A DNA stretch of 64,000 nt from NCBI RefSeq assembly GCF_000368265.1, contig NZ_KB851219.1, positions 1,791,515 to 1,855,514 on the forward strand, written 5' to 3'. The notes beneath the pieces are model-generated. The model searched no databases. It was given only the letters and a program-made list of their open reading frames with translations, and had not been told where the DNA came from. The position numbers were made by a program, and so were the translations under genes. Below are positions 56,121 to 64,000 of the stretch, in pieces. This stretch comes from Acinetobacter brisouisimilis. Its GTDB lineage: Bacteria > Pseudomonadota > Gammaproteobacteria > Pseudomonadales > Moraxellaceae. Numbering within the stretch: position 1 is the stretch's first letter; each line of letters opens with the position of its first letter.

Positions 56121-56707
56121 TTCATATACCCAAATTTGTTTTTGTAATTGACCTGCTTCTTTTTCAAAAGCCTATTCATAAAAACCTGAAAAAAATATGA
56201 TCAGATGTTAACAGAATCATTTTTAATGCAAATTCAAAGTAAATATCATGGTTATTTCAAAATCGAATTTATATTTTATAGTAATCTGTTTTAGTTTAAA
56301 AAAATATGCCTAAGTCGGTTTATTCAAGAATATCTTAAAAATTTACTTTGCTTCATATTGGTGGCAGTATCAAAAAACCATTTTTTATAAGATGTCAAAC
56401 TAACATTTAAAACTTACAATTACACAATCCTTCATTCGTAATGGTTTGATTTACACTCTTTTTCTTTTAATTACTGGGTTAAATTGAAACATATCTCAAT
56501 GATGTATAATAAAAATTAAATCAACTCGTGAAAGAAACCTATAGATTCACCTATAATTTTTATTATTAATCGGCATGCAGGTTATTTTTATTTAGGTATT
56601 AAATGACTTATTTTTAATTTTTTAGAAAAATTAAAGATTACCCTTTATTTTGAAATTTATTTAAATTAATTCATGATATTTTTACAAACTTACCTGATTA
56701 TATTTAT
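56121..56707. other. AT-rich spacer between prc and the MHYT gene
   Basis: About 590 bp of very AT-rich sequence with no gene recognised. It must hold the promoter of the MHYT-GGDEF-EAL gene. Confidence 0.5.
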
Positions 56708-56738
56708 AAAAAAGCTCGGTTAATTCCCGAGCTTTTTT
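56708..56738 (-). terminator. Terminator of prc
   Basis: AAAAAAGCTCGG/CCGAGCTTTTTT with a 7-nt loop, 15 bp after the prc stop. Confidence 0.88.
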
Positions 56739-56752
56739 ATATTATGGCTTAA

Positions 56753-58945
56753 TTAATTGCCCGATTTTTGTTGCTGCAATCTTGCGTAATCAAGCAATAC
56801 ATTGGCTGCTTCAGTCACAAAAGCTTCTTCCTCGGGTAACGCTGGACGTAGATTGGCTTTCAATTTAGCACGTGTTTCACTGAGCGCATCAAGCGATGCC
56901 TGATAACTGCTCCAGTCTTTATACGGTGTGAGCCCTGTTTGCTGACGGCGTAAGTTCTCAGCATCCAAAGTCTGCTTTTCTAAAGTATCAAGTTCAACTT
57001 TACGCTGATCTAGATTCAAAGGCAGGCGTTTCTCATCATCAGTTTTCTTGGCAAGCGCACGACGAGCTTCCAAATAGCTAAACTGAGGATCTTGAGTGAC
57101 ACGCTGCGTTGAAAGTTTTTCTAGTTCAGGTAAATACGGCTTGATTACACCTTCACGCTTAAATGGTGCTGTTGGAATTGTGTCCCATTTCAAGGCATTT
57201 TTGGCTTTACGCTCACCAAACTCATCATTCCAGATATCAACCAGTTTAATGTCTGGAATCACACCTTTATTTTGCGTACTACCACCCGTAATTCGATAAA
57301 ATTTACGCTGAGTCAACGTTGCCTGACCATAAGCCAAAGAGTCTAGCTGAACTTGCGCGGTACCTTTACCTGTCGTTGTACTACCAATAATAATACCACG
57401 GCCATAATCCTGAATTGCAGCAGAATAAATTTCACTTGCCGAAGCCGATGCCAAGTTCACCAACACGGCCAAAGGTCCCGCATAGGTCTGTTGACCCGCA
57501 TCATTATCTTCAAAGACGTTGACGTTACCATTACCATCACGAATTTGTACAACTGGACCTGACTTAATCACTTGACCAATCATACGTGACACTTCTTCAA
57601 GTGAACCACCAGGGTTATTACGCAAATCAATAATAATCCCTTCAACATTCTGTGCTGAAAGTGCTTTCAGAGCATCATTGGTATCTTTGGATACTGAACG
57701 ATAGTCCGCGCCATCACGGCGTGCACGATAGTTGAGATAAAACGATGGGATTTCAATGACACCAAAAGTATGTTGTTTACCATCACGGTTAACTTTCACA
57801 ACACGTGATTGCACGCCCTGATCATCTTCTTTAATCACATCACGTGACAAAGTCACTGTACGTGCCTGACTCATTGGCGCACCTGCACCCAATAGTTTTA
57901 AGGTGACATTGGTGCCACGCTTACCACGAATCAATCCGACAATTTCCTGACTCGACCAGCCAACTACATCAACCATCTTGTCACCGCCTTGGGCAACACC
58001 AATGATACGGTCGCCCGCCTTGACCTGACCAGACTTGCTCGCTGGCCCGCCATCTACAATGGTTTCAATTTTAGTATAGTCTTCATTACCGCGTTCAGGT
58101 CGAATCGAGACCCCAATCCCTTCTAACTGCAAGGTGGTTTGACGATTCAATTCCATTGCATCAGTAGGTGGGAAATAATTACTGTGTGGATCGTAAGTCA
58201 GTGTCATGGAGTTCAGGATTTTATCCAGAACATCGTCACTCTTGCTACGACCTATACGCTCTAACTGGCGAGTATAACGCTTGGTTAGCGTTTGCTCAGG
58301 CGTTAAATCTTCAGAACTTAAATCCAGCCCCTGCGCCAAAGAAGGGTCTGCTTTAAGAGTTTTTTGTTTCGCCAGATCTTCCTGCTTGCTAATCGTCAGG
58401 TTGATTAGCTGTGATAGCAGCATTTTATGCCAGTAATCACGCTGCTCAATTTCTGTTTTAAAATACGGCGCTTTTTCACGATCAGTGTCGATATAGTTAT
58501 TTTTCTGTTCTAGGTTTTGTGGTTTTTTCAGCTCAGCCAGCATATAGCTATAAAAATCTTTTAAGCGCTGACGATACTGGGCATGAATCGCATAAGGCGC
58601 GGTTAAATCACCAGCTTTAAGCGCTGCTCCTAGGGTTGCACCATATTTTTGTTTATACGAGGCAACATCAGATGCCAAGAAAATCGTATGGTCTGGGTCT
58701 AGGCTATCAAGATACATGCCTAAAATACGATTGGACGTATTGGCATCGAGACGCATATTCAGATAGTGTTGGCGATCAATCAAGGTTGCAAGCTGACGTG
58801 TCACCAATTTCTGTGCTTGAGTTGGTTGTACTGACGATACAACAGAATCCGCACTGGTCGCAGCAGCCGCTTCATTAATCACATGAGTAAAAAATAGACC
58901 ACCTGTTGCCAGTGCAACTGCGCAAGCGATTGTTTGAAGTTTCAT
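56753..58945 (-). CDS. prc: Carboxy-terminal processing protease Prc (Tsp)
   Basis: Periplasmic serine protease of 730 aa. A signal peptide (about residues 1-28) is followed by the N-terminal helical domain, a PDZ domain (about 235-325) and the S41 protease domain. The catalytic Ser is in SASASEIYSAA near 485 and the Lys in TTTGKGTAQ near 510. Prc degrades tagged or misfolded envelope proteins and processes PBP3/lipoproteins. Divergent from nagZ, with about 195 bp of shared promoter region. Confidence 0.95.
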   Translation of the reverse strand: MKLQTIACAVALATGGLFFTHVINEAAAATSADSVVSSVQPTQAQKLVTRQLATLIDRQHYLNMRLDANTSNRILGMYLDSLDPDHTIFLASDVASYKQKYGATLGAALKAGDLTAPYAIHAQYRQRLKDFYSYMLAELKKPQNLEQKNNYIDTDREKAPYFKTEIEQRDYWHKMLLSQLINLTISKQEDLAKQKTLKADPSLAQGLDLSSEDLTPEQTLTKRYTRQLERIGRSKSDDVLDKILNSMTLTYDPHSNYFPPTDAMELNRQTTLQLEGIGVSIRPERGNEDYTKIETIVDGGPASKSGQVKAGDRIIGVAQGGDKMVDVVGWSSQEIVGLIRGKRGTNVTLKLLGAGAPMSQARTVTLSRDVIKEDDQGVQSRVVKVNRDGKQHTFGVIEIPSFYLNYRARRDGADYRSVSKDTNDALKALSAQNVEGIIIDLRNNPGGSLEEVSRMIGQVIKSGPVVQIRDGNGNVNVFEDNDAGQQTYAGPLAVLVNLASASASEIYSAAIQDYGRGIIIGSTTTGKGTAQVQLDSLAYGQATLTQRKFYRITGGSTQNKGVIPDIKLVDIWNDEFGERKAKNALKWDTIPTAPFKREGVIKPYLPELEKLSTQRVTQDPQFSYLEARRALAKKTDDEKRLPLNLDQRKVELDTLEKQTLDAENLRRQQTGLTPYKDWSSYQASLDALSETRAKLKANLRPALPEEEAFVTEAANVLLDYARLQQQKSGN

Positions 58946-59139
58946 ATATTAATCGTGCTTCCTTGGATTTCACCAAAAATTACATAGCAATAATATTTAA
59001 TTAGACTTGAATATTCATGATCTTAATCAAAGTCTTTGTACCATGTCGTGTAGTTTTATCATATTCTGTGCTGACAAAATGTAGCAAATCATTGCAAAAT
59101 TAAATCTCTATTTGCATTCACCCAGTAACGGAAGCTCTT

Positions 59140-60168
59140 ATGATTGGCGCGTTGATGCTCGATATCGCAGGAACCACCCTGACTCTAGAAGATATTGAAT
59201 TACTGAAAAACCCTCAAGTGGGCGGTTTAATCCTGTTTGCACGTAATATTGAGTCACCACAACAAGTTCGTGCCTTGACCGATCATATTCGTAGTGTTCG
59301 CCCTGAAATCTTGATTGCCGTTGACCAAGAAGGTGGGCGCGTTCAACGCCTGAAACAGGGTTTTACATTATTGCCTGCAATGGGACGTTTTGGCGAACTT
59401 TTTCTTGAGCAACCTGAACATGCCCTAACCTTAGCACAGCAATGTGGCTGGCTCATGGCAACAGAAGTTTTAGCAGTAGGTATCGATTTTAGCTTTGCAC
59501 CCGTGCTGGACTTAAATGACATTAGCGATGTGATTGGCGACCGCGCCTTCGCTAAAAATATCGCAGACATTGCTCCACTAGCACGCGCTTTTATGCAGGG
59601 TATGCAAGCTGCAGGGATGGCAACCACAGGCAAACATTTTCCAGGTCACGGTTCAGTCAAAGCCGATTCACATGTTGCTGCAGCAATTGACTCGCGCAGT
59701 TATGAAGAAATCTATGCACATGACATGCAGAGTTTTATTCAGCTCATGCCTGACCTCAATGCCCTCATGCCTGCACATGTGATTTACCCGCAAGTCGACG
59801 CCAATCCTGCAGGCTTTTCTCAACACTGGATTCAAACCGTGTTACGCCAAGAGCTTCACTTTGATGGCGTCTTGTTCTCTGATGACTTAAGTATGCAAGC
59901 TGCCTGTGTCGCAGGTGGTGCAGATGCCCGAATTCAGGCAGCATTAAATGCAGGCTGCGATATGGGACTGGTTTGTAATGACCGTGCAGCAGCAATTGTT
60001 GCTCTCGACAGCATTCAAGATTTTGCTATACCTAACCAACAACGTCTGGAACGTATGCGTGGCAAGATTCCAGTATTGAATATCAGCGAAAATTTAGCAC
60101 TGGGTGAAGAGTGGTTACAGGTCAAACACCGCATTGAAGAATTCAAAAACAGTACAATTCGTACTTAA
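59140..60168 (+). CDS. nagZ: Beta-N-acetylhexosaminidase NagZ
   Basis: Cytosolic GH3 enzyme of 342 aa in peptidoglycan recycling. It removes GlcNAc from GlcNAc-anhydroMurNAc peptides. KHFPGHGSVKADSHV near residue 165 is the NagZ signature. The nucleophile Asp lies in FSDDLSMQAA near 247. The products can influence AmpC control in other bacteria. GGAAG stands before the ATG, and a terminator follows. Confidence 0.95.
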   Translation: MIGALMLDIAGTTLTLEDIELLKNPQVGGLILFARNIESPQQVRALTDHIRSVRPEILIAVDQEGGRVQRLKQGFTLLPAMGRFGELFLEQPEHALTLAQQCGWLMATEVLAVGIDFSFAPVLDLNDISDVIGDRAFAKNIADIAPLARAFMQGMQAAGMATTGKHFPGHGSVKADSHVAAAIDSRSYEEIYAHDMQSFIQLMPDLNALMPAHVIYPQVDANPAGFSQHWIQTVLRQELHFDGVLFSDDLSMQAACVAGGADARIQAALNAGCDMGLVCNDRAAAIVALDSIQDFAIPNQQRLERMRGKIPVLNISENLALGEEWLQVKHRIEEFKNSTIRT

Positions 60169-60176
60169 ATTTCCTC

Positions 60177-60209
60177 AAAACGCCTGCATCATCAGGCGTT
60201 TTATTTTTT
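60177..60209 (+). terminator. Terminator of nagZ
   Basis: AAAACGCCTG/CAGGCGTTTT with loop CATCAT and a T tract, directly after nagZ. Confidence 0.88.
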
Positions 60210-60258
60210 AAATAACACTGTTACTATCAGTGATGATTTTTTAAGTGATCTTAATATT

Positions 60259-61524
60259 ATGCAACAGTCTATTGCGGAGTACATGCAGACCGTCGGTCAA
60301 CAGGCTCGCCAAGCCTCGCAAACATTAGCGAGCGCTTCGACGAAAACCAAAAACCAAGCGCTTATGGCAATCCATGATGCCTTGGTACAACAACAAGCTG
60401 AAGTTTTGGCAGCTAACCAAATTGATATGCAAAATGGTCGTACCAATCAACTCGACAGCGCCTTACTTGACCGTCTAGAGCTTAACCCCGCACGCTTTGC
60501 AGCAATGTTACAAGGTCTAAAAGATGTGGCTCAGCTCACCGACCCGATTGGCGAGATTACTGATTTAGCTTATCGTCCTTCTGGGATTCAGATTGGTAAA
60601 ATGCGCGTACCTTTAGGTGTCGTGGGCATGATTTATGAATCACGCCCGAACGTGACCTTGGAAGCTGCATCTTTGGCGCTCAAATCAGGCAATGCCATTA
60701 TTTTGCGTGGTGGTTCTGAAGCACTTCAGTCTAACAAAGCCATCGCACACGCCATTCAGCTTGGTTTACAACAATCAGGTTTACCTGAAACGTCGGTACA
60801 AGTCGTCGAAACTGCAGACCGTGCAGCAGTAGGTCATCTCATTACCATGACTGAATTTGTCGATGTGATCGTACCACGTGGTGGCAAAGGGCTGATTGAA
60901 CGCATTAGCCGTGAAGCACGTATTCCTGTGATTAAGCATTTAGATGGTAACTGCCACGTTTATGTCGATTCACAAGCGGATCTCGACAAAGCGCTTGCGA
61001 TTGCCTTCAATGCCAAAACTCACCGTTATGGCGTATGTAATGCCATGGAAAGCCTGTTAGTACACCAAGCCGTTGCCGAGCAGTTCTTACCTGCGATTGC
61101 CGCAAAATATGCTGAAAAACAAGTTGAGCTTCGCGGCTGTGAACAGACGCAGAAGATTTTGGGTCAGCAAGTGATTGCTGCAACCGAAGAAGACTGGTAC
61201 ACCGAATACCTTGCACCAATTCTTGCGGTGAAAGTGATTGCCAATATGGATGATGCGATTGCCCACATCAACAAATATGGTTCACACCATACCGATGCGA
61301 TTGTCACTGAAAACTATACGTTGGCCCGTCAGTTCCTTGCTCGGGTTGACTCAAGCTCAGTGATGATTAATGCTTCAACCCGCTTTGCCGATGGTTTTGA
61401 ATATGGTTTAGGTGCAGAAATTGGCATTTCTACCGACAAAATCCATACTCGAGGCCCTGTCGGTCTAGAAGGTCTGACCTCACAAAAATGGATTGTGCTT
61501 GGGGATGGTCAAATTCGCCAATAA
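60259..61524 (+). CDS. proA: Glutamate-5-semialdehyde dehydrogenase
   Basis: Gamma-glutamyl phosphate reductase of 421 aa, second step of proline synthesis (NADPH). It has [20 protein letters not shown] near residue 127, the catalytic Cys in [15 protein letters not shown] near 257, and [20 protein letters not shown] near the C-terminus. The length equals E. coli ProA. proB is not next to it. Confidence 0.97.
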   Translation: MQQSIAEYMQTVGQQARQASQTLASASTKTKNQALMAIHDALVQQQAEVLAANQIDMQNGRTNQLDSALLDRLELNPARFAAMLQGLKDVAQLTDPIGEITDLAYRPSGIQIGKMRVPLGVVGMIYESRPNVTLEAASLALKSGNAIILRGGSEALQSNKAIAHAIQLGLQQSGLPETSVQVVETADRAAVGHLITMTEFVDVIVPRGGKGLIERISREARIPVIKHLDGNCHVYVDSQADLDKALAIAFNAKTHRYGVCNAMESLLVHQAVAEQFLPAIAAKYAEKQVELRGCEQTQKILGQQVIAATEEDWYTEYLAPILAVKVIANMDDAIAHINKYGSHHTDAIVTENYTLARQFLARVDSSSVMINASTRFADGFEYGLGAEIGISTDKIHTRGPVGLEGLTSQKWIVLGDGQIRQ

Positions 61525-61548
61525 GCAGCCGAAATAGATAGAGATAGA

Positions 61549-61590
61549 TTCTCAAAGTGAGTAAACTTGCTTTGAGAATTAAATATTTTT
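61549..61590 (+). terminator. Probable terminator of proA
   Basis: TTCTCAAAG/CTTTGAGAA with a 12-nt loop, followed by an AT-rich T run. Confidence 0.65.
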
Positions 61591-61834
61591 AAAAAAAATA
61601 TTGGTAATTTTTAAAAAGAATATGGGTAATTTTAAAGAATATTTAGATAAATTATTGATAATGCTAGGCTTAATCAATAAAAATACCATCATAATTCTAA
61701 AGTCGTATCGGCTAAAGTCTAGCTTGGACTAAAAAATAACCCATGTTAAAAATAATGTATTCGATCAGTCAGGTTCTTTCCTAGCACGGATCATGAACAG
61801 GAATATGATTTCAATTAAAATTGGGAATAATGAC

Positions 61835-63037
61835 GTGTCTACATCTGTTTTAGTGATTAATTGCGGTTCTTCTTCCATTAAATATGCATTGGTATCAGAA
61901 CGCCGTGAAGATCGTATCTACGGGCTAGCAGAGAATCTTGGCTCAGAAAACGCGCGCATCAAAGGAATTACTGCGGGTGGTCAACCCCTTGAGCTGGCTA
62001 TTCCGAATGCCAACCATGAACAAGCGCTAGAGACCTTGCTAGAACGTCTTTCTCATTATAATCCACAAGCGATTGGTCACCGTGTCGTACACGGCGGGAC
62101 TTTAACCAAAGCGCATTTATTAACACCAGATATTATTCAGCGTATTCGTGAAGCAACTCCGCTTGCGCCATTACATAACCCTGCCCACTTGGTTGGGATT
62201 GAAGCAACTATGCGTTTGTTCCCTGAACTACCACAAGTTGCAGTATTTGATACCGCATTCCACCAAACTATGCCAGCACATGCCTACCGCTATGCTGTAC
62301 CAAAATTCTTATTTACCGACCATAACGTGCGTCGCTATGGTTTCCACGGTACTAGCCATGCCTACGTTTCAGAACGTGGTTCTGAGCTTGCTGGCAGCCT
62401 GAAACAAGGTGGTTGGTTAACTGCACACCTAGGCAATGGTAGCTCAACCTGCGCGATCTGGAATGGCCAAAGCGTCGATACTTCTATGGGACTTACTCCA
62501 CTTGAAGGTGTGGTTATGGGTACGCGTAGTGGTGATGTTGACCCAAGTATTCATAGCTTCCTGGCAAGCAACCTCGGTTGGGACATTTTCAAAATTGATA
62601 AAATGCTCAACAAGGAAAGCGGCTTACTTGGTCTATCGAACAATCTTTCAAATGACATGCGCACCTTGATCGAAGCTTCTGAACAAGGCAATGAAGATGC
62701 TACTTTAGCCATTGAAGTGTTCTGCTACCGTTTGGCAAAATCTTTAGCAGCACTGAGCTGTGGCCTACCACGTATTGATGGTTTATTCTTCACAGGTGGT
62801 ATTGGTGAAAACTCAGCGTATATTCGTGAAAAAACCATGGCATATTTGCCGCACTTTGGTTTCAATCTCGACAAAGAGAAAAACAATACTCTAAAACGTG
62901 GTACTGAAGGCCGTATCGATGCAGGCGCAGGTCCTCAAATCTGGGTTATCCCAACTGATGAGGAAGGCCGTATCGCAAAAGAAACCGAGCACGTCGTAGA
63001 ACAGCTTAGCCGTGAGGCAAACGCAGCGATTGCTTAA
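61835..63037 (+). CDS. ackA: Acetate kinase
   Basis: Acetyl phosphate + ADP to acetate + ATP; 400 aa from the GTG at 61835. [15 protein letters not shown] at the start is the first acetokinase signature, [12 protein letters not shown] and [11 protein letters not shown] follow. The frame is open from ATGs at 61793 and 61805. I prefer the GTG because homologues start [10 protein letters not shown] and GGGA stands 9 nt before it. pta follows 27 nt later on the same strand, the usual Pta-AckA pathway operon (here ackA first). Confidence 0.95.
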   Translation: MSTSVLVINCGSSSIKYALVSERREDRIYGLAENLGSENARIKGITAGGQPLELAIPNANHEQALETLLERLSHYNPQAIGHRVVHGGTLTKAHLLTPDIIQRIREATPLAPLHNPAHLVGIEATMRLFPELPQVAVFDTAFHQTMPAHAYRYAVPKFLFTDHNVRRYGFHGTSHAYVSERGSELAGSLKQGGWLTAHLGNGSSTCAIWNGQSVDTSMGLTPLEGVVMGTRSGDVDPSIHSFLASNLGWDIFKIDKMLNKESGLLGLSNNLSNDMRTLIEASEQGNEDATLAIEVFCYRLAKSLAALSCGLPRIDGLFFTGGIGENSAYIREKTMAYLPHFGFNLDKEKNNTLKRGTEGRIDAGAGPQIWVIPTDEEGRIAKETEHVVEQLSREANAAIA

Positions 63038-63064
63038 TCAATAAAATTACAATCAGGTGTTTTT

Positions 63065-64000
63065 ATGAATACCCTTCTTCTTATTCCAACCGAGGAAAGC
63101 GTGGGTTTAACCTCCGCTTGCCTCGGCATGATTTATGCACTGGACTGTAGCGGCATTAAAGCAGGTTTTTTCAAACCTTTTTGTCAGGAACAAGACCAGC
63201 ACCATAACCGTACAGCCGCTTTATATGCACAGCTTTTTCAAACACAAGCCACACCATCAATTACGCATCGGCAGATCTTAAATTCGATCAACTCAGGTGA
63301 AATTGATGAATTACTGGAAGATGCAGTTCGGCTGCATCGTGAAGTAGCGAAACAGCATAAAGTCATTATTGTCGAAGGCTTACTGGCAACTACCGAAGAT
63401 TATTTTGCCAATGAGCTTAATGCACAGCTCGCAAAAGCGCTCGATGCCAAAGTCGTTTTGGTGAGCAAAGCCGATTTAAATCAGCCAAGACAAACTGCAG
63501 AAAAAATTGAAGCGAGCTTACGTCACTTTGGCGGTGTAGAAAGCAAACGTGCTGCAGGCGTGCTATTTATGCGTACCAAAGGCTTGGCTGAAAGTGCAGC
63601 ACAAATTCCAGTGGCACTCGATACATCACTACGCCTTGAAAAAGAAATTACCGAGTTCACTACTCAGCTACAAAAATTCAATCGTTATATTGGTACAACA
63701 GCACTCCCTATAGTGGGTCTAGTTCCATTTAGCAATACCCTCAGCGTGCCACGTACCCTTGATATTGCAAGCAGCATCAAGGCAACATGGATTAATCTAG
63801 GAAATGCCGCTAAACGTCGCGTGCTGCACACGAGTCTAATTGCATCTAGCATTGAACATGAACTGAATAAATTTGTCGCAGGTGAGCTAATTATCAGCGC
63901 ATCTGAACGCATTGATGTAATTTTGGCAGCCAGCCTTGCAACGCAAAATGGCGTGCCAGTTGCAGGTTTAATTCTGACTGAACGTGAAGCGCCAAATGCA
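63065..64000 (+). CDS. pta: Phosphate acetyltransferase (3' end cut by window)
   Basis: N-terminal part (312 codons) of the long, multi-domain Pta. The first ~230 residues (MNTLLLIPTEESVGLTSACL...) are the BioD-like P-loop-like domain, and the DRTGG domain starts near 215. The catalytic C-terminal domain lies outside the window. AGGTG precedes the ATG by 7 nt. With ackA it forms the acetyl-CoA/acetyl phosphate/acetate pathway. Confidence 0.95.
   Translation, partial: MNTLLLIPTEESVGLTSACLGMIYALDCSGIKAGFFKPFCQEQDQHHNRTAALYAQLFQTQATPSITHRQILNSINSGEIDELLEDAVRLHREVAKQHKVIIVEGLLATTEDYFANELNAQLAKALDAKVVLVSKADLNQPRQTAEKIEASLRHFGGVESKRAAGVLFMRTKGLAESAAQIPVALDTSLRLEKEITEFTTQLQKFNRYIGTTALPIVGLVPFSNTLSVPRTLDIASSIKATWINLGNAAKRRVLHTSLIASSIEHELNKFVAGELIISASERIDVILAASLATQNGVPVAGLILTEREAPNA

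Overview
This window looks like a chromosomal segment of an Acinetobacter-type gammaproteobacterium. The support is the moderately AT-rich sequence, a three-subunit (split alpha) PntAA-PntAB-PntB transhydrogenase, gcvH-gcvP-gcvT behind a tandem glycine riboswitch, ackA-pta, a tcuR-tcuA pair, and Moraxellaceae-like housekeeping proteins. The species cannot be named from sequence alone. Both ends cut a gene: tcuA at the left and pta at the right.

Left core (1-17285): tcuA and its LysR regulator tcuR; the pnt operon; a DMT exporter; soxR facing a RidA-like/MFS pair through a textbook SoxR box; a HEPN-like orphan; the riboswitch-controlled glycine cleavage operon; and a CmpX-like TM-helix channel protein.

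Island (about 17321-33670, 16.3 kb): a mobile element integrated in the 5' end of dusA. A 38-bp direct repeat (36/38 identical) flanks it. The left copy lies in an abandoned, frameshifted dusA start. The right copy lies in an intact dusA whose promoter and first codons are supplied by the element. It carries a dead IS3-family remnant, a hypothetical protein, a degenerate repeat cluster, an AlbA_2/RecG-C type ATP-binding protein, a recombination module (RDF-like protein, YqaJ exonuclease, DUF932 protein, zinc-ribbon/glycine-zipper protein), a roughly 190-nt highly structured non-coding region, a DUF805 protein, two lipoproteins, an inovirus-Gp2/YfjJ-type HUH-like protein, a protein with a possible C-terminal DNA-binding segment, a very AT-rich unknown 415-aa protein, a PrtN-family regulator and a tyrosine integrase. 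Arm-type sites (TTATGGCGTAA) occur at both ends.

Right core (33597-64000): dusA, tcdA, acnA, tatD with two paralogous lipoproteins, prfC and kup. Then comes an unusual two-sided locus (45457-53840). The minus side has an arginase-fold protein, a GNAT-like acyltransferase, a class III aminotransferase and a MipA-like outer membrane protein. The divergent plus side is a tightly overlapping operon of HAD phosphatase, alpha/beta hydrolase, two half-size EamA/SMR proteins and a DegT aminotransferase. After that come an MHYT-GGDEF-EAL protein, prc, nagZ, proA, ackA and pta.

The most interesting signals are four. First, the dusA island geometry, in which excision would leave a frameshifted dusA. 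Second, the nested-stem RNA at 25489-25679 with terminators placed directly before the genes that follow it. Third, the uncharacterised divergent biosynthesis/export locus. Fourth, the unknown AT-rich cargo genes.
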